A program made the position numbers and the translations under genes. 64,000 bases of DNA, from NCBI GenBank assembly GCA_963766195.1, contig CAVXYY010000005.1, positions 620,001 through 684,000 on the forward strand, written 5' to 3'. Position 1 is the first letter of the stretch, and every line of letters starts with the position of its first letter. This DNA is from JAHEFT01 sp963766195. GTDB lineage: Bacteria; Pseudomonadota; Gammaproteobacteria; Xanthomonadales; SZUA-36. The notes beneath the pieces are model-generated. The model was given only the letters and a program-made list of their open reading frames with translations. It did no database searches and was not told the DNA's origin. This document shows positions 17,141-26,469 of this stretch, one piece after another.

Positions 17141-18634
17141 TCAGGCAAGCTCCTGGCTGCCAAATACCTCCTCGAACCAGGGCTGGTAATTTTTCCAGCG
17201 GCCGATCGACCTGGAGTGAAATGGCTCCCTGACCTGCCAGACACTGGCTGTTTTGACCGGATTCTCCAGCTTATCGAAGGAAAGGCAACGTTCGTCCCAG
17301 GCCTCACCCAGTTTATCCAGTAAATGGCCGATTGTTTCCCGGGGTTGCTCCACAAGGCTTTCGTAACGAATGCGCACCAAGTCGTCCCCGAGCATCGACT
17401 CCCAGTGGTCAACTAACCGCTGTTGCAGCCGGATATAGTGATGAATGTCCGCTAGACGGGTGGAGTAATTTTGCGCGGCGCCCAACCGGGTTGAAAAAAT
17501 CGAGAGCGCCACATCCCGCCAGTGCCGTTCGGTCACAATAAATTTGGCCGATGGTAAAATCGTTTTGATTAACCCGATATACAAAAAATTGTCGGGGCGT
17601 TTGTCGGTTAACCGGGTTAATCCCCCCGCGATCCGCTTCGAGTAACTTTCCGCAAGCGCTCTCCACGTTTGAATTTCTTCGGATGTGATTTCTTGCAGCC
17701 CATCCGGGTAATCATGAAATTCCCTCAGAACCAAGCGAGGAAAGAATTCGCTTTCTCCCCCGGCGGTGAAAGCGGGGTGGGCGGCAAGCACCTGCTCCAG
17801 CAAGGTTGACCCCGTGCGAAACATGCCGCAGATGAAAACCGGTGCGCCGGAAACACCCTGGATGCGTTCAAACCACTTAACATCGCACCGCGACATGATC
17901 CGGCTGAAACAGGCCTCGGTTTTTGCCGGGTTGTAACCGGGCAGATTTTTCTGGTCCAGGACATTGGCTTTGGAAAAATGCCGCCAGGCTGACCCGTAGT
18001 CGGTCAATTGATTAAAAGCCGCGCCCAGAGCGAAATGCAGGTCGCTGTTCGAACTGGCCTTTGCGGAGGCCTCCAACCGGGCCAGCAGCGGGTCATCGTT
18101 GTGCAAAAACCGGTGAGTGTCCGCCAGACGGGCCAAAGCGGACTCGTTCGCCGGGTCGATTTCCAGGCATTTCGTAAACCAGCCCGCCGCCTGTTCCCGG
18201 TCACCAAGCTGTTCCGCCAGGTTTCCGAGGTTGTGGCAGGCGCCCACGTAACGCGGATTGAGCGAAAGTGCTGTCTGAAACTCCTCCCGCGCCCTTTCAT
18301 TTTCCCGGAGGTGATCCATGTAAATGTTGCCGATGTTCAGATGTACTTCTTCCGGCTGTTCGATTTTGAGCTCCAGCGCGCGCCGGTATAGGGAGATCGC
18401 GGCTTCGAATTGCCCGTCCCTGGCAAGATACCAGGCCTGGTTGAATGCAGCGCCAGCTGAGCCTGGCTGAAGCGCCAGGTAGCTGGTATAAGCCTCAAGG
18501 GCTTTTTCCAGCGGATAGGACTTCTGCAGCAGAAGCTGCGCAACCTGGTTGATTGCAGGCAGGCTGTTCCTGTTCTGTTGCAGGAAGGAATGGATCCGGT
18601 CCAGCTCCGTCCTGTTTTCCGGACTCATCTTCAT
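17141..18634 (-). CDS. TPR-sulfotransferase fusion protein (copy 1)
   Basis: Residues about 40-245 are TPR repeats (HLNIGNIYMDHLRENERAREEF, GACHNLGNLAEQLGDREQAAG). Residues about 265-490 form a sulfotransferase domain with the PAPS-binding loop VFICGMFRTGSTLLEQVL and the downstream KFIVTERHWRDVALSIFSTRLG segment. Such enzymes transfer sulfate from PAPS to an unknown acceptor, possibly a protein or glycan recognised by the TPR part. It lies just downstream of the TonB receptor on the same strand, but a strong terminator at 18693-18718 separates them. Two paralogues are at 22763 and 40955. Confidence 0.88.
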   Translation of the reverse strand: MKMSPENRTELDRIHSFLQQNRNSLPAINQVAQLLLQKSYPLEKALEAYTSYLALQPGSAGAAFNQAWYLARDGQFEAAISLYRRALELKIEQPEEVHLNIGNIYMDHLRENERAREEFQTALSLNPRYVGACHNLGNLAEQLGDREQAAGWFTKCLEIDPANESALARLADTHRFLHNDDPLLARLEASAKASSNSDLHFALGAAFNQLTDYGSAWRHFSKANVLDQKNLPGYNPAKTEACFSRIMSRCDVKWFERIQGVSGAPVFICGMFRTGSTLLEQVLAAHPAFTAGGESEFFPRLVLREFHDYPDGLQEITSEEIQTWRALAESYSKRIAGGLTRLTDKRPDNFLYIGLIKTILPSAKFIVTERHWRDVALSIFSTRLGAAQNYSTRLADIHHYIRLQQRLVDHWESMLGDDLVRIRYESLVEQPRETIGHLLDKLGEAWDERCLSFDKLENPVKTASVWQVREPFHSRSIGRWKNYQPWFEEVFGSQELA

Positions 18635-18692
18635 CGGGGTACGAAAAGCTCTGCAGGAATTGCTGTGAGAATATCTTTTAAGCCGTCCAAAA

Positions 18693-18718
18693 GAAAGCGG
18701 GCCTTGCGGCCCGCTTTC
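18693..18718 (-). terminator. Rho-independent terminator of the TonB receptor gene
   Basis: A perfect 11-bp stem, GAAAGCGGGCC / GGCCCGCTTTC, with a TTGC loop is followed on the minus strand by TTTT. It lies 28 bp after the TonB receptor stop and before the sulfotransferase start. Confidence 0.85.
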
Positions 18719-18745
18719 GGTCTTACAAACTTCCAGAACGTGGTC

Positions 18746-21586
18746 TTACCAGCGGAAAGTTACATCAGCAAAGAAGAAACGTCCGAGGGTATCGTAGAAA
18801 CCTACGACCGTATTACCGTTGTTTGACAGGGTGTTACCCAGCAGCGGCGGCTCTTCGTCGAACACGTTGTTCACACCAACTACCACGTCGTTCGTATCCA
18901 TGAAGCGGAATACGGCATTCAGGTCGAAGTAGTTCTGTGCGCCCAGGTTGTCATTGGCGATCTTGTCGGTGACGCCTTCATAATCAACCCTTGAGTAGTA
19001 ACGCCACCTGGCCGTAGCCGCCCACCAGCTGTTTGAATCGTACGTAGCTGTTGCGGTGTGGCGCCAATCCGGGTTGGGGTAGCAAACCGCGCTGATTACA
19101 CCGGCGCAGTCATAGGCTGAGGTCGGATCGTCAGGCAACGGAGTGGTTTCCTTCTTGAGCGTGTAGGTACCGATCAAGTCGAAATTCCAGTTGGTGCCCA
19201 GAGACCAGGCCCACGCCACGTCGATACCCTGCCACTTCTGTGAACCGATATTCAGGTTGGTAGCTGTGACCCAGCCGGACTGACCCAGCCAGAGGGTGCC
19301 GCCGACACCGCGGTTGATGTTATCGCACAAGGCACCACCGTTATCGACACACTGGGCAAGGCTCGTCTCAGGCGCTACGAATGATATCGTATCGTCAATC
19401 TTGATATCCCAGTAGTCAACGGAGAACTGCATTGTGTCCATCGGGTTAACCACAACACCGAAGGTAAAGGTATCAGCCGTTTCCACGTCGAGACCCGGGT
19501 TTCCGCCGTAGGTGGCGTTGTACTGACCAGCCGGGCTCTTACTGATATTGCCGTACTGATCAGGTGTTACGCCGGTGTTGGCACACTGTGCCGCGGTAGC
19601 GATCGTCGGGTTGGCACAGGGGTCGGTACCTGTCCACAGGCCGAGGCTCTGCGGCGTGAACAGTTCGCCCACACTCGGGGCGCGCACGGCACGGTTGTAA
19701 CCGGTACGCACACGGAACATGTCAACGACCTGCCAGTCGAGACCCGCACGGTAAGTGCTGTTTGTGCCGGTGGTGTTGTAGTCAGACCAACGGTAAGCCA
19801 GGTCAAGGGTCAGGTTCTGGGCAAAAGCCTCGTCCGCCAACAGCGGGACACTGCCTTCCACGAACAGCTGGTTAGACCGGATGGTGCCACCAACGCTCGG
19901 TGTGGCGCCGCCCTGTCCGAGCAACAAACCTTGTTCGTACAGCGTATCAAACTGGCTGTCGTACTTGTTCTGCAACCATTGATAACCACCGGCCATCATG
20001 ATGTTGCCAGCAGGCAGGCCCCAACCGGTATCACCGGTGACAAAGGCTTCGAAGATATCCAGGCTGGAGCGGTTGACACCGATAGCCGTGCCGCCTACAG
20101 ATGCTGCTGCTTCCGGTGTAACACCCTGGTAGGTGAACACCTGGTAGGGGATACAACCCGGAGTAGAGTTACACAGTTCGGAGTTAACCGCGGTTGCAAT
20201 ACTGGGCGCCAAAAAGTCGTTGATGTAGGTTGAGCTGGAATTCGACTGTGAATGCGTGAAAGAAGCATCGTAGTCCCAGTTCTCGTTGATCACGCCCTTC
20301 ATACCGGTAACAACACGGAAGCTGTTGTAAGTCAGAACGTCAGAACGCGGTCCACCTTCGGTGTTGCGCTTGCCGACGTAAATAGCGACCGGATCTTCGC
20401 CCGGGTAGTACTGAGCAATAGAATCCCGGAAGGTCTGCGGGAAATACTCGTTACTGAGCGGCAGAATATAGGCTTCGTTGAAGAAGGTACCGGACTCGGC
20501 GATCTGGCCGCGGGTATCGGTGTTTGCCAGCATCATTTCCGCATAGACGACGGCATGCTCATTCACCTCGTAATCAGCGAAAGCACCGGCGGTCCAGGTG
20601 GTTGCCGGACGCATGTAGAAGTTGATCGGGTTGTAGTTGTAGATGTTTGTACCGTCATTCGGGGCAAACGAGCTGTCAGGCTGCAGTGAGAAAGCCTGGC
20701 CGCTGGCGCCGTCCAACTGACCGTCTGCATCCAGTGCATAGATGTAGAAGTTAGGAACAACTGCGTTGCCTGAACCGCCACATCCGTTGCCGGCAGCGTT
20801 CAATGCGCAGCTGGAATAGTCACGTGAACCCTGGAGCAGCCCGGCGTTGTTACGCCATGTGATATAAGCCGACGCGTTGCCTTTACCGTCTGCGAAATCA
20901 CTGCCAAACGCGATATCAATATTGTAGGCGCTGCCGTCAAATCCGGTACCGCCTGTGGGATAGTCAAAATTTCTCTTATCCATCAGGCCCTGGATGTACT
21001 TGTTGCTATTGTCGTGCTGGTAAGCACTGATACCGGCACTGACTTCAACGCCATTGATGCGGCGCATGATGAAGTTGACAACACCCGCAACAGCGTCAGC
21101 ACCGTAGGTGGCTGATGCACCGCCGGTCAGAACTTCAACCCGCTCGATCATTGCGGTCGGAATCTGGTTGACGTCGACAGCTTCGGTGTTGATACCACCA
21201 GGCTGCAGGCGGCGGCCATTCAACAGCACCAGGGTGCGGTTTGCACCAAGACCGCGCAAGTCAATCGATGCGGTACCTGTTGCGCCATTGGAATCGAAGG
21301 AAGTGTTGGATGCTTCGATCTGCGGCAGATTGTTCAATACGTCTTCAACACGGGTGAGGCCGTAAGAACTGATGTCGTCCATACCGACTACGGTTACCGG
21401 ACTGGTTTGTCCAAAACCGTCTTCGCTGATGAGGCGCGAACCGGTGACGATTACTTCTTCAAGCATTTCGCCGCCTTCTTCGTCAGAGAGCTGATCCTGG
21501 GCCATCACCTGGCCTGGAATCATTAAAAACGATGAAAGCCCAAGTGCAGTCGAAACCGCAAGACTAAGGTGCTTTTTCCGATACAT
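18746..21586 (-). CDS. TonB-dependent outer-membrane receptor
   Basis: A signal peptide (MYRKKHLSLAVSTALGLSSF...VMAQ) is followed by a plug domain: EEVIVTGSRL (TonB box region), SSYGLTRVEDVLNNLPQI, DLRGLGANRTLVLLNGRR and RVEVLTGGASATYGADAVAGVVNFIM. The barrel ends in GRFFFADVTFRW with a terminal aromatic residue after a beta-signal. The ATG at 21586 was chosen because AGGAGATTAACC precedes it; this gives 946 residues. It imports an unknown large substrate (siderophore, glycan or peptide class). The neighbouring sulfotransferases and esterase suggest, but do not prove, a link to a modified glycan or peptide. Confidence 0.93.
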   Translation of the reverse strand: MYRKKHLSLAVSTALGLSSFLMIPGQVMAQDQLSDEEGGEMLEEVIVTGSRLISEDGFGQTSPVTVVGMDDISSYGLTRVEDVLNNLPQIEASNTSFDSNGATGTASIDLRGLGANRTLVLLNGRRLQPGGINTEAVDVNQIPTAMIERVEVLTGGASATYGADAVAGVVNFIMRRINGVEVSAGISAYQHDNSNKYIQGLMDKRNFDYPTGGTGFDGSAYNIDIAFGSDFADGKGNASAYITWRNNAGLLQGSRDYSSCALNAAGNGCGGSGNAVVPNFYIYALDADGQLDGASGQAFSLQPDSSFAPNDGTNIYNYNPINFYMRPATTWTAGAFADYEVNEHAVVYAEMMLANTDTRGQIAESGTFFNEAYILPLSNEYFPQTFRDSIAQYYPGEDPVAIYVGKRNTEGGPRSDVLTYNSFRVVTGMKGVINENWDYDASFTHSQSNSSSTYINDFLAPSIATAVNSELCNSTPGCIPYQVFTYQGVTPEAAASVGGTAIGVNRSSLDIFEAFVTGDTGWGLPAGNIMMAGGYQWLQNKYDSQFDTLYEQGLLLGQGGATPSVGGTIRSNQLFVEGSVPLLADEAFAQNLTLDLAYRWSDYNTTGTNSTYRAGLDWQVVDMFRVRTGYNRAVRAPSVGELFTPQSLGLWTGTDPCANPTIATAAQCANTGVTPDQYGNISKSPAGQYNATYGGNPGLDVETADTFTFGVVVNPMDTMQFSVDYWDIKIDDTISFVAPETSLAQCVDNGGALCDNINRGVGGTLWLGQSGWVTATNLNIGSQKWQGIDVAWAWSLGTNWNFDLIGTYTLKKETTPLPDDPTSAYDCAGVISAVCYPNPDWRHTATATYDSNSWWAATARWRYYSRVDYEGVTDKIANDNLGAQNYFDLNAVFRFMDTNDVVVGVNNVFDEEPPLLGNTLSNNGNTVVGFYDTLGRFFFADVTFRW

Positions 21587-21910
21587 GGTTAATCTCCTGT
21601 TTGTGCTATATTTTTTTAGAATCACCAGCATCAAATTGCGGGCCGGGAACCGGCTTCGTCAACCTAATACCAGCGAATCAAGAGGACTGTTACCTAAAAC
21701 CTTTGTCGTCCAGTCGTTAAATTTACATTAAATCCCGATAAAAAGCACTATTTTTTATGTGTCAGAAGTCATGGGCGGGAAGCCTGCACCTGACCTCTAA
21801 CTTTCAACTTGGCGGTGCCGACCTTATCATTCATGAAAGCTACGGGGGGTGCCTTCGGCTCTCGAGCTGACGGTTCCCGCAAGACATGGCTTGAAGGCAG
21901 GAGATATCGT
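21587..21910. other. 324-bp divergent intergenic region without a gene
   Basis: This gap separates the TonB receptor and the exported esterase, which are divergent. It is AT-rich at about 21710-21765 (TTAAATTTACATTAAATCCC and TATTTTTTATG stretches) and so should contain at least one promoter. I saw no palindrome, RNA fold or conserved motif that I could name. Confidence 0.6.
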
Positions 21911-22687
21911 ATGCAAAAACACGGGCTGTTGTCGCTTACTTTGATGCTGGCGTTATGGACTGGCCCCTGCCTGGGCGGGGGAACTCTGGAGGGTCCGGTC
22001 CGCATCCACAGCGCTGTTTTGGGGTACGATTTGCAATACTGGATTTACCTGCCTGAAAACGCTGTCAAGCCGATCCCCGAGCTGTACGTCACTGATGGAC
22101 AGGGCTACCTGGGCGCCGGAGACATGGTGAAAGTCCTGGACCGTGAAATTAAAAAGGGCAATATCGTGCCGATTGCGGCGATCTTTCTTGACAGCCGTGA
22201 TCCCGATTATCCGGAAGAAAACCGGCGAAACAGTCAATTCATGTGCAACACCAGGTACGCCAAGTTTTTCGTTGGCGAACTGATGCCGCAGGTTTCAAGC
22301 CGTTGGACCGGGGGTGACAGTTCCACCCGGCGGGGTTTGATGGGCGTATCGTTCGGGGGCATCAATGCTGCCTGTTTCGGAATGATGATGCCGGGTGTGT
22401 TCCAGGTGCTGATCATGCATTCGCCGGCCAGTGACGAACACCTTGAAGTGGTTAACAACCTTTACCGGGAAAAACCCCCTCATTCGTCCGCTTTTTTCGT
22501 TTCCCATGGTAATGAATCGGACAATGCGGCGGCCACCGAGCGGTTTGTGCAAACCCTGCAGGAGAAGGATTACCCGGTTCGGCTGATACGCAACGACGGA
22601 GGCCACGACTGGGATAATTGGGCGCCGCTGATTGACGACGGCCTGCGCGCTTTTGCCGGAACCCGTGAAGAAGATGAAATCCAATAG
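21911..22687 (+). CDS. Exported alpha/beta-hydrolase, putative esterase (esterase D/enterochelin esterase-like)
   Basis: The start at 21911 is supported by AGGAGA 6-11 bp upstream and by the signal peptide that follows (MQKHGLLSLTLMLALWTGPCLG). The esterase fold shows PELYVTDGQGYLGAGDM, the nucleophile elbow GVSFGGI with Ser at about residue 156, and a terminal His in RNDGGHDWDNW. Family members cleave ester bonds in the periplasm, some on siderophores or acyl-glycans. It sits beside the TonB receptor and two sulfotransferases, so a role in processing the imported compound is possible but inferred. Confidence 0.82.
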   Translation: MQKHGLLSLTLMLALWTGPCLGGGTLEGPVRIHSAVLGYDLQYWIYLPENAVKPIPELYVTDGQGYLGAGDMVKVLDREIKKGNIVPIAAIFLDSRDPDYPEENRRNSQFMCNTRYAKFFVGELMPQVSSRWTGGDSSTRRGLMGVSFGGINAACFGMMMPGVFQVLIMHSPASDEHLEVVNNLYREKPPHSSAFFVSHGNESDNAAATERFVQTLQEKDYPVRLIRNDGGHDWDNWAPLIDDGLRAFAGTREEDEIQ

Positions 22688-22743
22688 GCGCGGGAGCGGA
22701 TTCATCGGCGAAAAGGAATGTCGCGATTGAAATCGCTCCTACG
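22685..22743. repeat. Degenerate REPIN, family A (copy 2)
   Basis: GGGAGCGGATTCATCGGCGA at the left pairs with TCGCGATTGAAATCGCTCCT at the right. The left end is degenerate (TAGGCGCGGGAGCGG) and its TAG is the stop codon of the esterase gene. Confidence 0.75.
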
Positions 22744-22762
22744 GGTTGAAAAGGCTCCTTGA

Positions 22763-24289
22763 ATGAGTAACAAGAAAAGAAAAAACAGGCCGAAAATGCA
22801 GAGACCGACCAAACCCAGGTCGGCCATTTCAAGCCAGCAAAACATCCGTTTGCAGCAAGCCATCCAGGCCCAAACGGCCGGAAACCTCGCATTTGCCGAG
22901 CCGGCTTATCGAGCCCTGATAGCGGAAAAAGTGCTGGCGCCGGAACTTTTCAACAACCTGGGCCTGATTTGCGCTGGATCAGACCGGCCGGGCGAAGCCC
23001 GGGCCCTATGGAAAAAGGCGTTGGCCATCAATCCCCGTTTTCCCGATGCCAGGATGCACCTGGCCGCTGCTGACGAGCAAGCGGGCAAAACGGAACAGGC
23101 AGTGAGTGCTTATCAACGGGTTTTGACCGATAACCCGCAAATGTTCGTGGCCAGGTACCTTCTGGCCAATCTGCTGAAAGCCCAGGGCAAACTTTCAGAG
23201 GCCGTTGCTCTTTATGAACAGATCATGCAACAGCAACCGCGTTATACCCAGGCCCATTTCACCTATTCAGGCTTGCACAAATACCGCGACATCAATGATC
23301 CCCATATCGGTTTGATGCTCGGGTTGTATCAGAAAAAAAATCTCACAGCGGAAAATAGAATCCACCTGGCTTTTGCGCTGGCCAAAGCATTCGAAGATTT
23401 CGGTGACTACCCGCAGGCCTTCAGATACCTGGAGGAAGGCAACGCCCTGAGATACAGGACATTTGAATATGCAATAGATGGCGATGAAGCGCTGATCAAT
23501 AATATTATCCGGACCTTTACCGCCGAGGCTCTTTCCCGTGTCCGAATCCATGCCGAAGAGTCCGACAGACCCATTTTCATCGTCGGAATGCCGCGCTCGG
23601 GCACCTCACTGGTGGAAAAAATCCTGGCCAGTCATTCCGGCGTTTACGGAGCCGGGGAACTGGATTATTTATTTGCCCTCGGGGTCAATCATTTTCTCAG
23701 CGACTCCGGGCAACGCCTGTTCCGGCCCCTTGAATACTATTCCAACGACACGTTTGAAGCGGTCGGAAGAACCTATCTGGAAAAAATCAACTTGCTGGAT
23801 GACCAGGCCAGTCGCATCACCGATAAACTGCCGATGAACTTCATGATGATCGGGCTGGTAAAAATCGCACTGCCGAATGCAAGGATCATTCATTGCGTGC
23901 GTGATGCCAGAGACACTTGCCTGTCTATTTACAAGCAGAATTTCAACACCGGAAATTACCGTTTTGCCTACGATCTGAAAACGGTAGCTCAATTCTACAA
24001 GCTCTACCGCCGTTTGATGGAACACTGGCGCCAGGTCATGCCAGGCGCCATCTACGATATCGAATACGAATCACTGACGCACAACCCCGAGCAGGAAATC
24101 CGCAAGCTGTTGTCGGCCTGTGACCTCGAATGGCAGGATGAATGCCTGCATTTTGACCAGAGCGAAGGCCTGGTAAAAACGGCCAGTTTCTACCAGGTGC
24201 GCCAGCCCATGTATACGAGTTCGGTACAGCTATGGGAGCGTTACCGTGAGTTTCTGGGGCCGTTGCTGGAAGAGTTAGGGGAGCCGTAG
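22763..24289 (+). CDS. TPR-sulfotransferase fusion protein (copy 2)
   Basis: A basic N-terminus (MSNKKRKNRPKMQRPTKPRS) leads into TPR repeats at about residues 25-180 (LFNNLGLICAGSDRPGEA, YLLANLLKAQGKLSEAVALY). The sulfotransferase domain at about 270-500 has the PAPS loop IFIVGMPRSGTSLVEKILASH and ARIIHCVRDARDTCLSIYKQNF. No signal peptide is seen, so it should act in the cytosol. It ends in a TAG that belongs to the REP element starting at 24286. The acceptor is unknown. Confidence 0.88.
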   Translation: MSNKKRKNRPKMQRPTKPRSAISSQQNIRLQQAIQAQTAGNLAFAEPAYRALIAEKVLAPELFNNLGLICAGSDRPGEARALWKKALAINPRFPDARMHLAAADEQAGKTEQAVSAYQRVLTDNPQMFVARYLLANLLKAQGKLSEAVALYEQIMQQQPRYTQAHFTYSGLHKYRDINDPHIGLMLGLYQKKNLTAENRIHLAFALAKAFEDFGDYPQAFRYLEEGNALRYRTFEYAIDGDEALINNIIRTFTAEALSRVRIHAEESDRPIFIVGMPRSGTSLVEKILASHSGVYGAGELDYLFALGVNHFLSDSGQRLFRPLEYYSNDTFEAVGRTYLEKINLLDDQASRITDKLPMNFMMIGLVKIALPNARIIHCVRDARDTCLSIYKQNFNTGNYRFAYDLKTVAQFYKLYRRLMEHWRQVMPGAIYDIEYESLTHNPEQEIRKLLSACDLEWQDECLHFDQSEGLVKTASFYQVRQPMYTSSVQLWERYREFLGPLLEELGEP

Positions 24290-24347
24290 GAGCGAATTTA
24301 TTCGCGAAGAAATAGTATGAAACATTCGCGATTGAAATCGCTCCTAC
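24286..24347. repeat. REPIN, family A (copy 3)
   Basis: GTAGGAGCGAATTTATTCGC at the left and TCGCGATTGAAATCGCTCCT at the right form the inverted pair. The left TAG (24287-24289) is the stop codon of the TPR-sulfotransferase gene. The hslU stop lies 8 bp beyond the right end. Confidence 0.9.
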
Positions 24348-24354
24348 GTAACGA

Positions 24355-25701
24355 TCAGAGAATATAGCGACTGAGATCCTCGTTGCCCGCCAGTTCGTCC
24401 AGGTGTTCATTGACGTATGCGCCGTCAATCAGGAAAGAATCGCCCGACCGGTCCGGCGCCTCGAAGGAAATCGTGTCCAGCAGGCGTTCCAGCACTGTGT
24501 GAAGGCGCCGGGCGCCGATATTCTCGGTGGATTCATTGACCTGCCAGGAGATTTCAGCGATCCGGCGGACCCCGTCGTCACTGAATCCCAGTTTCACACC
24601 CTCGGTCAGCATCAGGGCTGAATACTGCTCGGTCAGAGACGCCTGCGGCTCGGTCAGAATCCGGGTGAAGTCTTCCACTTCCAGCGCACGAAGTTCCACC
24701 CGGATCGGCAGGCGGCCCTGTAATTCAGGGATCAGGTCTGAAGGCCTCGACAGGTGGAACGCGCCTGAAGCGATGAACAGGATGTGGTCGGTTTTGACCA
24801 TGCCGTAACGGGTGGACACCGTGCAACCTTCGACCAGCGGCAACAGGTCGCGCTGCACGCCTTCGCGGGAAACGTCGGCGCCGGCGTATTCCGAGCGCCG
24901 GGCGACCTTGTCCAGTTCGTCGATGAACACAATGCCGTTCTGTTCAGCGTTGAACAGCGCCTGTTGCTTGATCTCTTCGTCATTCACCATCCGGGCCGCT
25001 TCTTCTTCGACCAGCAAGGGGAAAGCGTCACGGATTTTCATCTTGCGCTTCTGGCTTTTTTGTCCGCCCAGGTTCTGGAACATGCCCTGCAGCTGGTTGG
25101 CCATTTCTTCCATGCCGGGCGGCGTCATGATTTCGACCCCGGTTTGCATGGACACGTCGAATTCGATTTCACGTTCATCCAGCTCGCCATGCACGAGCTT
25201 GAAACGCATTTTCTGCCGGGTTTTGCTGTCCGCCGGTTCATCAGGTTCCGGCTCGTTGGCAAAACCGATTCCCTGGGCGCCCTGCGGCCTCGGCAACAGG
25301 ATGCTGACGATCCGGTCATAAGCCGCGTCCTCTGCCAGTGAACGGACCTTGGCCATGGCCTGTTCACGGGTCATTTTCACCGAGGTATCGACCAGGTCGC
25401 GGATGATGGATTCCACGTCCTTACCCACGTAACCCACCTCGGTGAACTTGGTCGCTTCCACCTTGATGAACGGTGCGTTGGCCAGTTGCGCCAGTCGGCG
25501 GGCGATCTCGGTTTTACCCACGCCGGTCGGACCGATCATCAGGATGTTCTTTGGCGTGATTTCAGCGCGCAGGCCTTCTTCCACCTGCATCCGCCGCCAG
25601 CGGTTGCGCAGCGCGATGGCCACTGCGCGCTTGGCGTCGGACTGCCCGATGATGTGTTTGTCCAGTTCCTGGACGATTTCGCGGGGGGTCATTTGGGACA
25701 T
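24355..25701 (-). CDS. hslU: ATP-dependent protease ATPase subunit HslU
   Basis: The 448-residue AAA+ ATPase has Walker A GPTGVGKTE at 57-65, Walker B IVFIDELDKVARR, the sensor arginine region and the C-terminal tail NEDLSRYIL, which docks into HslV. Residues about 110-240 are the HslU-specific I-domain. HslU unfolds proteins for HslV degradation in the cytosol. It is 76 bp downstream of hslV, and that gap is largely a REP element, unusual for this tightly linked pair. AAAGGA precedes the ATG. Confidence 0.98.
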   Translation of the reverse strand: MSQMTPREIVQELDKHIIGQSDAKRAVAIALRNRWRRMQVEEGLRAEITPKNILMIGPTGVGKTEIARRLAQLANAPFIKVEATKFTEVGYVGKDVESIIRDLVDTSVKMTREQAMAKVRSLAEDAAYDRIVSILLPRPQGAQGIGFANEPEPDEPADSKTRQKMRFKLVHGELDEREIEFDVSMQTGVEIMTPPGMEEMANQLQGMFQNLGGQKSQKRKMKIRDAFPLLVEEEAARMVNDEEIKQQALFNAEQNGIVFIDELDKVARRSEYAGADVSREGVQRDLLPLVEGCTVSTRYGMVKTDHILFIASGAFHLSRPSDLIPELQGRLPIRVELRALEVEDFTRILTEPQASLTEQYSALMLTEGVKLGFSDDGVRRIAEISWQVNESTENIGARRLHTVLERLLDTISFEAPDRSGDSFLIDGAYVNEHLDELAGNEDLSRYIL

Positions 25702-25719
25702 ATGAGTGTTGTTCCTTTC

Positions 25720-25780
25720 GTAGGAGCGGATTTATCCGCGATTCTTGTGGAGAGACATTCGCGAATGAATTCGCTCCTAC
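25720..25780. repeat. REPIN, family A, inside the hslV-hslU operon (copy 4)
   Basis: GTAGGAGCGGATTTATCCGC at the left and GCGAATGAATTCGCTCCTAC at the right. The CTA at 25777-25779 is the TAG stop of hslV on the minus strand. The hairpin lies between two co-transcribed genes and may affect mRNA stability or the HslV:HslU ratio. Confidence 0.9.
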
Positions 25781-26322
25781 GTTTTGATTTCAAGGGTCTC
25801 GATGGTCAGGTTCGAATTCGTGTAAATGCAGATGTCGGCTGCGATTCCCAGCGCCTGGCGGGTGATTTCCTCCGCATCGAGATCGGTGTTTCTGATCAGC
25901 GCCATGGCGGCTGCCTGCGCAAACGGGCCGCCCGAGCCGATCGCGATCAGGCCGTGTTCCGGCTGGATCACGTCTCCGGTTCCCGAAATCAACAGCGAGT
26001 CGTTTTCATCGGCGATGGCGAGCAGGGCTTCGAGCCGCCGCAGTGCCCGGTCGGTGCGCCAGTCCTTGGCCATTTCCACGGCGGCGCGAACCAGGTGACC
26101 GGAGTGTTTTTCCAGCTTTCCCTCGAACCGTTCAAACAGCGTGAAGGCATCTGCGGTTGCGCCGGCAAAGCCTGCGATCACGCGGTCCTTGTACAGTCTG
26201 CGCACCTTGCGGGCGTTTGCCTTCATGACCGTATTGCCCAGGGTGACCTGTCCGTCGCCGCCCATGACGACGAGGTTGCCCCGGCGGACGGAACAAATGG
26301 TGGTGCCACGAAAATTTTCCAC
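25777..26322 (-). CDS. hslV: ATP-dependent protease peptidase subunit HslV
   Basis: The core TTICSVRRGNLVVMGGDGQV and VMKANARKVRRLYKDRVIAG match HslV; Thr of TTI is the N-terminal nucleophile. The start was set at the GTG at 26322 because AAGGAG lies 6 bp upstream, giving 181 residues with a MENFRG leader to be removed before the catalytic Thr. The ATG at 26343 has no ribosome site and would fall at the predicted transcription start. A sigma-32-like promoter precedes it. The TAG stop is supplied by the REP element. Confidence 0.96.
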   Translation of the reverse strand: MENFRGTTICSVRRGNLVVMGGDGQVTLGNTVMKANARKVRRLYKDRVIAGFAGATADAFTLFERFEGKLEKHSGHLVRAAVEMAKDWRTDRALRRLEALLAIADENDSLLISGTGDVIQPEHGLIAIGSGGPFAQAAAMALIRNTDLDAEEITRQALGIAADICIYTNSNLTIETLEIKT

Positions 26323-26350
26323 TTTTGGCTCCTTGATATTCATCGGGGAA

Positions 26351-26379
26351 AGTTGGGGATAAGGTTTGCAGATTGCAAG
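26351..26379 (-). promoter_or_regulatory. Sigma-32-like heat-shock promoter of hslVU
   Basis: On the minus strand CTTGCA, a 15-bp spacer and CCCCAACT match the heat-shock consensus CTTGAA-N(11-16)-CCCCATNT with one mismatch in each box. The expected transcription start falls near 26344, leaving a leader of about 22 nt before the GTG start of hslV. hslVU is a classical heat-shock operon in E. coli. Confidence 0.7.
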
Positions 26380-26469
26380 CGGCTTTTGACGAATGCGGAT
26401 ACCGGTACAGACAATTCTTTTATACTGCGGCTTCGCAATTCGAGTGACCAGAAGGGTGGTGTCAAACAC

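Noticed and set aside
25486..26469. Long plus-strand frame opposite hslU and hslV
   Set aside because: It is antisense to two certain genes; only the part from 26470 onwards, beyond hslV, is plausible coding sequence.
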